Assembly: GCA_964036275.1 (NCBI GenBank)
Contig: OZ038437.1
Location: 20,012,052-20,076,051, forward strand
Reading direction: 5' to 3'
Length of the DNA: 64,000 nt
Source of the DNA: Litoditis marina
Taxonomy: Eukaryota; Nematoda; Chromadorea; Rhabditida; Rhabditidae
A program made the position numbers and the translations under genes. The notes under the pieces are model-generated. The model had not been told where the DNA came from, made no database searches, and saw only the letters and a list, made by a program, of their open reading frames with translations. Positions 1 through 11,962 of the stretch are shown in pieces. Numbering within the stretch: the stretch's first letter is position 1; every line of letters begins with the position of its first letter.

Positions 1-540
1 GGTTTGAGAAAATATTTTACGACTTTTGTATGTTTGTAATGAACAGTTATACTTGAGTATATTAGTTTTTTTCGATTTTTGTAGCAGTAGCTGTTCCATT
101 TGAGAGTAGTTGTCTAAGCGGCGCACAGCAGAAGACAAATCTTACATTCGTTGGGCCCCCACTTTTTCATGAATATATATTTATTTTTAACATAATCATC
201 TAATAAACAAAAAAGGTGAAATATTTCGCTCGAAAGCACTTCCTCAATTGTTATTATTCTTGTTCCATTCGGCTCCGCTGGGCATTCCTTTACTGAAAAT
301 GATTTATACTCTTATCTCAAACCAAAACAACTAAGTACGTCAACAATTAATAGTCTACATTGAAAAAACCTGTTTTTACTATAAACCTACGATAGCAAAC
401 CATTTTTTCAGTCTATTAACTTAGAAGTGCATTATTTTTGCTCGGAATAGTCAGGGTTTCACTAGTATATAGAAAAATTATAGAATGTACTGTTTTACTC
501 AAAGAAAAATCCGGTTCCACTATTCTATAAACGTTTTCCT
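1..540. other. AT-rich sequence, no gene seen
   Basis: No convincing exon, RNA gene or repeat structure was found here. The short open frames lack splice-site context and are AT-biased by chance. Confidence 0.5.
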
Positions 541-1020
541 CTCTACTTTTCCTCTCACAACACACTATTTGACGAAACATACTATCTCCTCTCTCGCTCT
601 TTCTCTCTCTTTCCCCCTTTCTCTTCCTCTTACACATGTGTCTCTCTCTTTCTCTCTCTGCCCCTTTCTCCTCCTCTTACACACATATACTATCACTCTC
701 TTTGTTTCTCTCTCACTATCGCCCAGTCTCTGTCTCTTTCTCTCCCGCCCCTTTCTCCTCCTTTTACACACATATACTATCACTCTCTTTGTTTCTCCCT
801 TACTATTGCTCAGTTCCTCTCTCTCTATTTCTCCGTCTCTCTCACTCTCTGACTCTCTCTGTTCATCTCTCTCTCTTTTCCTCTTCTCCCCTTTCGCATA
901 CTTCTCTCGCTCTCTCTCTCTCCCATGTATTTCTCCCTTCCCAATCTCGCTGTGTTTTTACCTTCTTCATTAGTTTTTTAGTTTGTTCTCCATCTCCCTC
1001 CCAGTTTCCCTTTTTTGTAT
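541..1020. repeat. pyrimidine-rich imperfect CT repeat
   Basis: The + strand is almost wholly C/T, built from TCTC runs. A roughly 115-base segment with CTCCT-CTTACACACATATAC at its core recurs at about 660-700 and 745-790. Open frames through it encode only Ser/Leu/Phe-rich low-complexity peptide and are not genes. Confidence 0.85.
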
Positions 1021-1067
1021 GCATTTTCGAAACACGCCATTTAGAGAGAAATGAAAAAGGAAGGCAA

Positions 1068-1068
<1 letters not shown>

Positions 1069-1103
<35 letters not shown>
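1069..1103. repeat. (GA)n microsatellite
   Basis: Uninterrupted GA dinucleotides, following the CT-rich tract on the other strand sense. Confidence 0.9.
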
Positions 1104-1106
<3 letters not shown>

Positions 1107-1207
1107 GAGTGATTGAGGAGGGTACTGTGCAGAGAAAAGAATGAGGTGGTGATAGAGAAATAGAAAACATTTGGGAGAGAGGGATAACAAGATTATGTAA
1201 GATAGTA

Positions 1208-2338
1208 GAATATTATGCAAAATTTATTGTAGTATAATATTTATTATGTAAACTGCGAGATAACTATCAAGATGCTTTTGCTTCGCGGAAGCTCAAATTT
1301 CTCATTTTAAATTAAAAGGTTGGCTAAAATAAATTAGCCTCCTTTAGTGAATAAATTGGTCCTGCCACGAAAACCCTGGCGCGCGCGGTCAGCGACGATC
1401 GTGGAATTGACCAAGTTGTTCGCACCCAAAAATCGTCATATTGTTGAGTGACCGCAGGAGGAACGAAGGCGTAGCTTTATTCTCGCTACGAGTACCTTGT
1501 TAGAAGAGTCAGAGAGACTCTCGAGTAGCTTAATAACTATGAAAGTAACATAGTACCGTTCTTAGCGCCAACTCACTGGCAGCCCAGTGTGACAGCTGGT
1601 ACAGAGTACATCCGGCCCATATGAGCCTGTCCCAACACCGCTGTGTACGAATATCGATGGTGAAACCAACTTTGAAAAACAACCGAACTACGGGCCGTTA
1701 TCATTGAAATAGCTGGCAACTAAACTTAGAAGACAATTGTTGTTCATAACTGTTGTCTCCTTTTCCAACAGTACTAGTACTGTAGCAGTGGTACAATGAG
1801 GAATAGGTGGCACTACTTCTAAAAGTATATCCGGTAACAAGTATATCCGGTAACGGTCATTTTACGGGAAAATAAACCACGGAAACGTACATGGTAATGG
1901 ATCTTTCCAACCTGATCCGTCCTAGCCATCTATCTGGACAGGTTGTCGACAGATATTCAGGACTACAGAGGCATCAGGTAAACCAATGTTCTCAAACTAC
2001 TATTTCCTTGTTTAAATAGTTTACACCACACATGTGCGTAGTCAAACATATTATTATTTCCACCATAAATAGAATCAATAATACTATCACTGAAGTTTTT
2101 AGTTCGCAGCTAGCCTCAGCCAAGGGACGAATCCGAGCGATCGTCTTGTGTAATTTGCTGCAGACTCCCGAACCAATCAGATTGGAAACCTGAAACATGC
2201 AGGCTGAAATTATCTTTCTTGCTTGCGTTCCACACGCGTTAGCAAATAACTTCTATGGGTGGGAAAGGGTGGGCTATGATAGTTATCTCGCAGTTTACAT
2301 AATAAATATTATACTACAATAAATTTTGCATAATATTC
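1208..2338. mobile_element. 1.1-kb element with perfect 61-bp terminal inverted repeats
   Basis: Bases 1208-1268 are the exact reverse complement of 2278-2338. No coding sequence is seen between the arms. Its right edge abuts exactly the left edge of a second inverted-repeat structure (2339-7588). The arms include the sequence TATTATGTAAACTGC, shared with the longer arms described at 1242-1440. This is most likely a non-autonomous DNA element or part of a larger nested one; superfamily unknown. Confidence 0.6.
1242..1440 (+). repeat. left 199-bp inverted-repeat arm
   Basis: This arm matches the reverse complement of 7390-7588 over its whole length with only a few differences near the outer end. 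It contains TTTGCTTCGCGGAAGCTC and the GC-rich stretch CTGGCGCGCGCGGTCAGC. Long inverted arms about 6 kb apart suggest a foldback or long-TIR DNA element. Confidence 0.8.
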
Positions 2339-2374
2339 TATTATATAAACTGCTCGATAACTATCAAGATGCTT

Positions 2375-5300
2375 GTTCAAATCATTCTGAACGCAAGCCA
2401 CTTTATTAACCCCACAACGGTAATTTCCCGTTTCATTTGGTCGCACGACAGTTGAGAAAAAATAAAACAATGTTTATCCCCACAACCCACAGGTTTTCTG
2501 TCAAAGGTATCTTGCCTATGCAAGTGCGCCCCTTAATGCACTTTAGTAATATCCCAACTTTAAATCCTAAACCAAGCCCTTTGGAACTAGAACTTCACCA
2601 AAATTGCTATTCGGGGCTAGGAATTTGACGCCTTTACGCCCTAGTACAAATTCGAAACTCGATTGGAATGTTTTTCCAATATTAGCTGACAGCCACTATA
2701 CAGTGCGCATAAAACAGAGTCTTGGTCTGACAATTATGAGTTAATAGTTTCATACATTCCGCACGCTTCTAACGTTCAATCTCTAATTGAGCTGTTGCTT
2801 GTTTTGCTCAAAAACCAGCGTTGTCCGTTTTAAGCAAAGTTGAATTTGGGCATTATCTAACAAGTCGGTTAGACAAGTCATATGACCGGACATTGCGATT
2901 AATGGCCCCTCAGTCGTCTAAATACAATAATCGTCATAAAGACAACAGGTCGCAGCGGCGTTCAAAGTAAATACGGCACAGTGCGATGTTACTGCCGCAA
3001 TTATGTATATTGGATCATATAATAGTAACTCTCCATTAGAGCGTACAATATGTAGTGGGCACTCACTAGTATATGTCTCAGCTGGGCAGTCCATTCCCGC
3101 GATCCCTGTTCCTTCGACAGACTTAACGTAGCGGAGGTTAACCAGAACCTGCAACTGCAAATTTCATCGAGTTCTAACTGCTAACTCCTGATATTTGATA
3201 GAGACAAGTTCTTGCTCAAATCAACTATACAGCTTACGAAATTGTATTCGTATCTATGGTATTAACCGATCTTCAGTATTTACTGATCTTTAGTATTTAC
3301 TAATCTTTACTTGGTGAAACTCTCGCAAGCAGTTCATGTTAGGTCTTATTGACACTAAACATTAAGTTTTTTGAATTACTCGCATATGTTCACGTGAGCA
3401 TCGAACCAACCACAGGCTGTGGACCAAATGCCATGACCGAGATGTCCGGGACATCAACAAACTATCGAAATTCGGTTTATTAGCCACGGTTTTACTCCGT
3501 TAGAAACAAATTTGTCCATAGCCTCGGCCGCTTCCAAAGGAACTATGCGCTCAAACGAACATATATTTCCAATAGATCTTCCGTGAACATTGAAACAATA
3601 ATGCAGAGGAGAGATTTTCACTCATTCGCTTTTCATTGAATAATATCATACCCAATTAACTAAACTTGGAAACTCACCGAGTGAATGTCCATGAGTATCC
3701 CACGCGTGACTCCAATGCCATTGCCCTCGAGGATGGACCCTTAGTAGCCTGCGGCAGTCCTTTCCAGACCATCTGCAATAAATTCTCATATAATATATAT
3801 TTACGAGATTGTGAGATTCATCTCCACACTAGGAACATACGTGAGATAGAGCAAACATTTTCACAAACTGGCCTATTTTGCCGCAGTATCGGGAACGTTT
3901 TCCCACTTTTATGCAAAATTACACCCTTCGCATAATAAATTGTGAAAACGGGCTCCTTATTGGGGAATAGTCACACCTTATTGGTGTGTGACTGGATAAA
4001 CAAACACCCGTGGTGGAACACCCTACCTCTTACATGCTTTTATTTTGATCAGTTTTACAACCATGAGTAACAACTGCGTAAGAGAATGGTTAGTCGAGTC
4101 CAGATACTCGAACAAAACACGAAAAATTTACTGTTTCTCAGATTATTGCTAACTTTGCGTTGTCAAAATATCCCGTTATGACATTATTATCGGGTAACAA
4201 TCAGAGAACCAGCGTTTTCACAGAACGCAAGTGTCCCGTAGCCTATGATGTACGACATACAACGTGTAATCTAACACATACATCCTTTCAATATGCTTAA
4301 TTCTCAATAATGTCGGAGATCGTGCCGCATAACTGCAGCTTAGAAAAAGCTCTTACACGACAATTGCACAACAATTTACTTCGCCAACGTGTATTACGTC
4401 TTAATTGTGATGAACAGTTCTACTCACAATTCTCATCGACCCTCGGTGTTTCAACTCTTCGTCTCCCGAAGAAAAAGGAGGGGTGAAGAGCTCAGCCGCC
4501 ATCGACATCCATTTCCGACCGAAACGGGTTCCTGTAATAGCAAACTTGGCACATAGGTAAATTTGTGACTCAGGTCCTACATGAGTGTTTTAGTTTATCC
4601 GGGCCAATTACGGTTTTCAGTAGTTGAATTTTAGCGAGTGAACTAGTTCTGACTTGCATCAAAACTTCATGCCATGACAACCCGCCACGTGGTTACTACT
4701 TACTTAGCTCTTAAATGCCCCGAATGACCAATTGCATCTAACTATGCAGCAGGGTAGCAGGGTCTAGTTCAACGACTCAACTGGAACCCGTTTTTAACCA
4801 AACTATTGGGTTTACCTTCAATTAGGACATATGTTGTATCTACCACTGCCAGGTGCGTAGCTATCGCTAGGGTTCTGTTAAAAGACTAATCATTACACTA
4901 GTCCACACATACGAGAGGAATATTTTGCTCAATTAAACCCGCTAAATCAGCCGGATTTTCGTTTCATTGGCAACCATACAACTTATTGAACAACAGTACA
5001 AAAAACCTCACCTTGAGTGTCTATTGATCCAACTTCCTGTGGACCGGTGGGATGTATTGCATCGTCTATCCACCACTGCAGACACTACCGAGTTTCCTTT
5101 GAAGACCATCCGGCATTTCTGAACAAACTGTCAATAATGAACAGTATACGGAATGAATACGCAAGTTTCAAAATTCAACCAAACAAGGTAATATGAAATA
5201 TGAACAAATGGTAATTGAAACAATAGTACATGTTTACAGATCTGTCCTCGACGAATCTAAAAAATAGATGCCACGCACTTCTATTTTACATACCCAAATG

Positions 5301-5915
5301 TTATACCACTATTATTTTTTAAGGAATTTCAATCCTGAACACCCTCGGGACTAAACCTAATCCGGTCAAAAGGAATCACTTCTTGTTCCACCAGCCTACT
5401 CTATTCCTAGTAGTATAGCCTGAAGCCTGCTGAAATACGCAATTGTATTGAATTCTTTTCAAGAGAACACTTCCATTAAGCCGTTCGCGTCCAACGCATC
5501 GGTTAACTCCGAGATTGGCTTAAATTACAAACCGTTATCCCCTAGGATAGTGTAGCAACAACCTAGTTTCCTAATTATACAAAATTAGTGTCAAGTAGTG
5601 AGGTGCACAGTGCTTCAATACTGCAAACCCGTATCATCGCCGATCCTTCGACCTTTTGACAGACAAAACCCAAATTGCCACAAGGCTTAAAGATTGGACA
5701 TTTCAATCTGATGAGGCAACTGTGATAGTTTCCATAATCATAAGAGAACTGTGTTCTTACCATCCTCGTAATCCAAACCTAACCAGGTCAAGAGGAGCCT
5801 CTAAATTCTCTACGAGTGTACTCTACTCATATGGTCCAGCTATAAGCTCTACCCCGTCAGTATTATTATGGACAACTTTCCAACAAAATTACGTTGCAAC
5901 GAACACGATTCACGC
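2375..5915. other. non-coding interior, nothing recognised
   Basis: Unique-looking sequence with ordinary composition between the inverted-repeat termini. No exon chain with compatible splice phases, no RNA gene and no transposase motif was found. Short open frames (for example 2918-3160 and 3666-3935) have no family resemblance. Confidence 0.4.
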
Positions 5916-6564
5916 TAGGGTTGTTAATCGAGTTCGAAATTTCGAGTTTTCGAGTTTTCGAGTTTTCGAGTTTTGGGAAATTTCGAGTTTTCGAGTTTTC
6001 GAGTTTTCGAGTTTTGGGAAATTTCGAGTTTTCGAGTTATCGAGTTTCCGAGTTTTGGGAAATTTCGAGTTTTCGAGTTTTCGAGTTTTTGAGTTTTGGG
6101 AAATTTCGAGTTTTCGAGTTTTCGAGTTTTTGAGTTTTGGGAAATTTCGAGTTTTCGAGTTTCGAGTTCGACTCAACTCGAAAATTTTCGAGTTTTTTTC
6201 GAGTCGAGTCGAGTTTTGAGTGTTTTTGGACCCAAAATAGACAATTCCGAAATTTTCCGTCCGAAAGAGTCCGAAATTTTGATTTTCGAGTTTTCGCGTT
6301 CAAAATTTCGAGTTTTCGAGTTTTCGAGTTTTCGAGTTTTGGGAAATTTCGAGTTTTCGAGTTTTCGAGTTTTTGAGTTTTGGGAAATTTCGAGTTTTCG
6401 AGTTTTCGAGTTGTTGCGTTTTTGGAAAATTTCGAGTTTTCGAGTTTTCGAGTTTTCGAGTTTTGAGAAATTTCGAGTTTTCGAGTTTCGAGTTCGACTC
6501 AACTCGAAAATTTTCGAGTTTTTTCGAGTCGAGTCGAGTTTCGAGTTCGAGTTTAACAACCCTA
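5916..6564. mobile_element. hAT-like miniature element built of TTTCGAG repeats
   Basis: The ends are TAGGGTTGTTAA and its reverse complement TTAACAACCCTA. The 8-base direct repeat ATTCACGC lies immediately outside both ends (5908-5915 and 6565-6572), a target-site duplication of the size hAT transposases make. The interior is almost entirely TTTTCGAG octamers punctuated by GGGAAATTTCGAG. A block with the palindromic segment CGAGTCGAGTCGAG occurs twice (about 6162-6217 and 6487-6548). Open frames through it in all directions are repeat artefacts. Non-autonomous: no transposase. Confidence 0.8.
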
Positions 6565-6572
6565 ATTCACGC

Positions 6573-7389
6573 TAAGCCATGCATGATGCAGTTAAACCGA
6601 CTAATTATGCCAATTTAGTTTCAGGGAGTATCCACCTCGGGAAGAAACATGAACATTGCGTTTCAACTACTGAAACTCCAGTAAATACGCAGATCGTTCG
6701 TTTTTGCGGCCAAGGTGAACCCAGTTCGCCTACAATGCAAAAATTGACTACGCGCGTCCGGTAAACCCTTCAACAAGATTCTAGCTGCATGCCAGCCAAT
6801 CCGAACAGAAGTCGTCTAGCGAGATGGCGACCATGCCCTCTGCTGCCATTCTTCTCAATCGACCGTGAAAGAGAAGAACAATGGGCGATGCCCATGAACC
6901 GTTATGTAGACCTCTCTTTCAGACGAGGAACGGAGAACGAGAACCCCAAAGGTACCAAGCTCGTTCATAAGACCCGTCCAATTCTGCCGGAGCCAGAAAA
7001 CGGGGAACCACGAGAGCGAGTGAAGACAACTGGAACGATAATTCGACTCTGTTGGGAAGATCCCTCATTCCCTGAGCCGATAGCCGGTCACGGGAAATAG
7101 GGAAACAGAGGACCCCCGCTGGGTCAATCTCGAAAAACCAAATCCCAAATGTCCGGCAACCAACAGGAAACGGAATAAAATTCGGGAATCTAATTCCCAG
7201 GAAAACCTACGATTCCTTAGGAACACTCGAACTCGACTGAAAATAATTTCGAAGGGATGTCCATATCCCCCGAAATAAACACACAAATATAGAAAAAACA
7301 GTGAATAAATTCGCCACTCTCTGACGAAAATAAACAAATAAATGAGAATAATAAGAGCAAGCCCGTCTGCGACGGCGCTCACGAAACAA
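6573..7389. other. no gene seen
   Basis: A 103-codon open frame at 6789-7100 lacks recognisable motifs and splice context, and lies inside the inverted-repeat structure. It is not called as a gene. Confidence 0.4.
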
Positions 7390-7588
7390 TATGACGATTT
7401 TTGGGTGCGAACAACTTGGTCAATTCCACGATCGTCGCTGACCGCGCGCGCCAGGGTTTTCGTGGCAGGACCAATTTATTCACTAAAGGAGGCTAATTTA
7501 TTTTAGCCAACCTTTTAATTTAAAATGAGAAATTTGAGCTTCCGCGAAGCAAAAGCATCTTGATAGTTATCGAGCAGTTTATATAATA
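7390..7588 (-). repeat. right 199-bp inverted-repeat arm
   Basis: Partner of the arm at 1242-1440. Its outermost 36 bases (7553-7588) are also a perfect reverse complement of 2339-2374, so the same terminal sequence occurs three times. The interior (2375-7389) shows no transposase-like frame. Confidence 0.8.
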
Positions 7589-7599
7589 GGAAGAGGAGG

Positions 7600-7605
7600 A
7601 CATAA

Positions 7606-7650
<45 letters not shown>

Positions 7651-9130
7651 AGAGATTGAGAGGGGAATTACAGTTGAAGTAGGTGAGTAGGTAGAAGAGA
7701 AGGGGAGAGAGGGAAGCAAATGGGGTGTGGTATAACAGGGGTGAAGGAGAAATTAGGAGTAAGACAGAAATACAGAGCGAAGGGGGAAGGACAATTGACG
7801 ACAAATACCTCTTCGTCTCTCTTTCTCTCACTGCCTCCCCCCTTTTCCTCTCTTGCTCACACACACTATCGCTCGCCCTCTCTCTGCATTCGCGAAACAT
7901 ATCACTCGGGAGAGAATGGAAGGGAGGGTAGAAATTGGGAAGAGTATGGAAGTGCAATTAGCCAAGGTTAGGAGAAAGGAGAGAAATAGGTGTGAAAGAG
8001 TTCGATAAAACATAAAACATTGAGGGAAGATTAGAGAAAGTGATTGAGAGAGTAGGAACACAGAGGGGGAGACAGGGTTGACCACAGGTTGCACCCCGTG
8101 CAACTTTTCTAGGGAGAGGTGGTCGTAAAAGTCCCACGAAAAGTCGAAATTGGGGTAATTCTTGCCTTTTTTCGGTCGATTTTTTATAAGTTTCCAACTT
8201 ATTTACAAGTTTTCGGCAAATTTATCAGTTTAAGAGGGGAGGGGTCGTACCGGCTGCAACTGCAAGGCTAGTCAACTTTGTGGTCACCCTTGGGGGGGGG
8301 GGGGGAGAACGAGCCGGGGAGGAAGAGAAACAAGAATAAGAAGTTGTGAGGACAATCAAACTGAGTAGGTAAAAGAGAAAGTAGAGAGGTAGACAGATGT
8401 AAGGAGAGGGGGAGTGAGAAGGAAAGAGTGGAATATAAAGAGGGGTGAAGAAGAGATTAGGAGTATAGTGTTTGCTATTTTCAAAGCCAGCATATACGGT
8501 GTATGTTTCCCTATCCCGCTGTGTTGTAATTTGCTTTCTTTGTTTTTGATTGAAACACATTAACTACGAAGTGCATCGTGATGAAACTACGACGGAAAGC
8601 TGATCACTTTTTATACGACAGAGAGAGAGGGAGTGGGAGGGGGAAGGATAGAGAAGCAGAGATGAATAACGACAAAGCAGGGAGAAGAGATAGAGACACA
8701 GAGAAAGAGCATGTAGGATGTAGATAGAAGGTAGTAATGCTGTGTGTTCTCTCGAAATAGCCAGGTTTTACCAAATACCATAGTAAGGGTAAAGATTCTA
8801 CTGTTTAACTCAACCAAAAATAGATGGACATTGTCGGTTTAACGGTTTGAACTGTTAAAAATCCCCTCCATATAAACGCTGAAGCTTACAGATATCCCCC
8901 CCCCCCCCTAGCCCATTTAACAAAAAGTCAAGAATCTCCCTGATAACCGGTTCATCGAGCCTATGATATAGAGAGAGGGGGGGGGGGGGGGGAGAGAAGA
9001 AGACAGAGTAGGAGAGAGAGTGGACAAGAGGGGGAAAAGAAAGAGAGATAGGTTTAAAAAGCGACAAAGACAGAGCAGACCGCAGATAGAGACAGAGCAG
9101 AGGAGCAGAGGGAAGAGAACGAGAGAGCCG
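7600..9130. repeat. purine-rich GA/AGGG simple sequence
   Basis: Long stretches of GAGAGAG, GGAGAGG and GGGGAG on the + strand, with (GA)n at about 7608-7645. Mono-G or mono-C tracts lie at 8292-8305, 8896-8908 and 8977-8992. All open frames here are low-complexity Ser/Leu/Pro-rich translations of the repeat. Confidence 0.8.
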
Positions 9131-11040
9131 AAGAACATGCTGAAAGAGAGAAATTGTGAGAGTCTTTCAACTTTCAGAAGTAGGTAAGCCAACCAACCTT
9201 CGCCCCTTGGCAGCCACCGTCTAGCTGGTGCGGTACTCAACCACCACTCCATGTAGACATCGGCCAGAAAACAAACTCGAGTTGTATTCTGAAAAAGATA
9301 GATAACGTTTTATTCGTTAGGTACCAGTTTTCTTCATTCCCGGTATGTATTGCGAATCTGCAAAGAAATATATCGATGAAGAACGATCGATCCTAATCCT
9401 ATTGTCGGCATCAACTCTCATGAAAGCGTTCTCTCTCTCTCTCATTCTCTCTGTTTAATTGTTTTTTTTTCTCTTGCATACCTTTGTAAAGCTTGTAAGC
9501 CCTCCTAGTTAATGCAGTCTTGAAACCTACTATTTGAGAGAAAAGGGCAACAAGGAGGTAGAAGGGGAGAGATGGAGAAAGGCTCTTTTGCCCCAAAGTA
9601 CGGGGCAATAGAGGAAAGAAGAGAGAATAAATGGGAAGCGAGGAAAAAAGAAGAATGTTTTTGGAGGGAGACAGAGACAGAGAGAGCTGATAAAGGCTCC
9701 ATCTAAGGCAACTGCGGCGTATGCCGCGAGTACACTACTTGTGCATCGTTCATTCAACGATCTAACTTTAACTTAGTTTGATCTGAGTGCATGCGACTAT
9801 ACTTTGTTGGAACGAGCAAAAATAAATAATAGTACCTGACTCGGAGACAGACTTACCTTCAGAACACTCGTCACCATAAAGTTTCATGTCACTGTCGTTG
9901 ATCTGCTACGGGATGTCTCCTCTCCTGTAATATACATTATTGTTACCTTTCAGTTTAGGACACTTTCAGTTCGTATACACGGAACACGGCTCGGACATAG
10001 TTGTTCATATTCTCTAGCTGCAGTCGTGTGTTCATTTATCTTTCGTACTGAGACTTCTACAGTATTATCAGGACACTTTCAGTTCGTTTTCTGCACGTAA
10101 ATGTTATCGAGGTGAATACGAGGTAAATAAGACGTTACATGTTCAAAATCTCTGCTTATCCAACAGTTAACTGAAAGGCTCGAATGCATACTTCATGAAT
10201 CCACAAACGATAGAAACTGGGTATAAGTACAAATATAGGACAAAGCTTTGTAAACCGAAAGTTTACTTGTTTCAACAACCTAATTCGGAAGTTTTGCGGT
10301 TGTGCTATAGAATCGTTATTCGTGTACAGCGCTTCGAAATCGGTTTACTGGTATAGTGGTTCAAGTTAATAGGAGATTTTGTGAAAATGGACTAATTCCA
10401 ACAGTAAGCTGTAAGCAATCTCGCAACCACTCACTCACCTCACCTTCCGAGAACTCGTAACGTTTTCTTCGTTCTTGACTATCCTACTTCACTGTGTCAG
10501 TGCCAAGTTTTCTGAAAATACATCATTGTTGGAAAGTGCACAGTTATACTACAAGTAAAGTCACGTGAAACATTGAATTATTGCCAGTTATACTACAACT
10601 AGAAGTCACGTAAGTGATTGACAGTTACGAAATACCCGGTTGAATATATAATTCGCCCTACTGTTTCACACGTTCGTGGAGAACAGTATATCTGGCCATT
10701 TTTTAGAGAAAACGCTCGGAACGGAGCAACGAGCTATGAATCTAACTCAAAAAGCTTGGTATGGTACAACGAATCAAACTACAAAGAACGGAAATAGGTG
10801 TTTTCGAGAATACTTCATCCAAAACATATATATAATGTTTTATATGCCAGTCTTTCATCCCCAATACAACCATATTTTCCTTAAACCCGAAGCTAAGTCA
10901 AATAAACTCGATGGTTTGTAGAAATAGACCCTTCTCATTACATTTACTAAATTTGAAACAAGAACAACAAAAACTGTAGAGAAAAAGTTATGGTACTTCC
11001 ATCAATCGATTGTGTGCGTCTGTCCTTTTACCGCGTAAAC
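9131..11040. other. intergenic, mostly unique sequence
   Basis: Contains a further GA-rich patch (9540-9690). CAGGACACTTTCAGTTCGT-like copies lie near 9955-9990 and 10070-10090. A pair of AGTTATACTACAA repeats followed by AGTCACGT lies near 10545-10615. No gene was supported. Confidence 0.4.
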
Positions 11041-11047
11041 ACCTTTT

Positions 11048-11168
11048 TCGACCGTCCGCGGACCAATCTAACGGCCCGCGGCCCGTCACCAGATTTTCGC
11101 GACTGTCCGCGGGCCATTTTCTGGTCCGCGGCCCGGCAAAAAATCGGCCAGTTGCCCGCGGACGGTTC
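11048..11168. mobile_element. GC-rich palindromic miniature element (tentative)
   Basis: An isolated GC island in AT-rich DNA. CCGTCCGCGG near the left end pairs with CCGCGGACGG at the right end, and CCGCGG occurs several more times. Most likely a small foldback element. No clear target duplication was found. Confidence 0.45.
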
Positions 11169-11950
11169 CTTCGAATGCCTGAGTCTGTAACACGCAAAAA
11201 AGGCGTGACAATTATTGCAAAGGGCGCGCAGTTTGTGGTAAAGTCAGGAATCGTGCGCTAAACGGAGAATGTTGACTATTTGTTTTGAATAGTGTTCATC
11301 ACATTTTTTCGTTAGTTAGGTTTGTTATTCAATTATATTTGTTCTATTTTTGCACATAACATCGCATTTATACCGGCTGAATTTTGGCTGTTTTTCCGCT
11401 GTATCAGTTGGTTGATGTAGTTTGTAATTTTGCGTTGCCTTTCATGATATCAGCAGCTAAACCCAAACCGGTTTCAGTAGTCATCAGTTTTGTCATCATG
11501 ACTAATGAACTTCTTCTCCTATACAAAGTATATTACTTTGTGTTTAACTGCATTAATTCTGATCTGTTTCAATAACTCGAAATGATGATGGTTCTCTCGC
11601 TGATTTTGTTGAAATGGGCTCATTGTTTATACAAAAGCAGACCGCGTTTTGTGACTATTCTGTGTTTATAGTGGATAGATGGCAAAGTTTGTCATTCATA
11701 AAGGTCAGGATTGAAGAACCTATCTCAGAAACGACATAAACGTTGATATTCTACCTTTCACAGGCCAATTTTTATTAGTGGTAAACTTTGTAATATTTGG
11801 GTTCAAGTATCGTGAAAAATTCATCTTTTTTTGGTAGAAATTGAGTTCTATTCTGTCTAAGCAACAGTCAGTTTATTTGTGTATTGTGAAATCTATTGAT
11901 GTATGTTTAGTCTTTCTCTTTTCCTTTTTTTGCTCTTCATAACCTTTTTG

Positions 11951-11957
11951 TTTGCAG
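11951..11957 (+). promoter_or_regulatory. splice acceptor 5 nt upstream of the membrane-protein ATG
   Basis: TTTGCAG is followed five bases later by the first ATG of the gene. Upstream is a T-rich tract and no matching 5' exon. In nematodes this arrangement usually marks spliced-leader trans-splicing, although a short 5'UTR intron is also possible. Confidence 0.45.
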
Positions 11958-11962
11958 GAGCG

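Noticed and set aside
485..1112. Long overlapping open frames of 158-162 codons
   Set aside because: They translate CT microsatellite into Ser/Leu/Phe-rich low-complexity peptide, have frames on both strands, and show no splice context.
5656..6575. Six overlapping open frames in the TTTTCGAG array
   Set aside because: They are repeat translations (SSFRVFEF or NSKTRKLE) on both strands inside a MITE.
6789..7100. A 103-codon frame as a gene
   Set aside because: No splice signals, no homology recognised, and it lies within the inverted-repeat structure.
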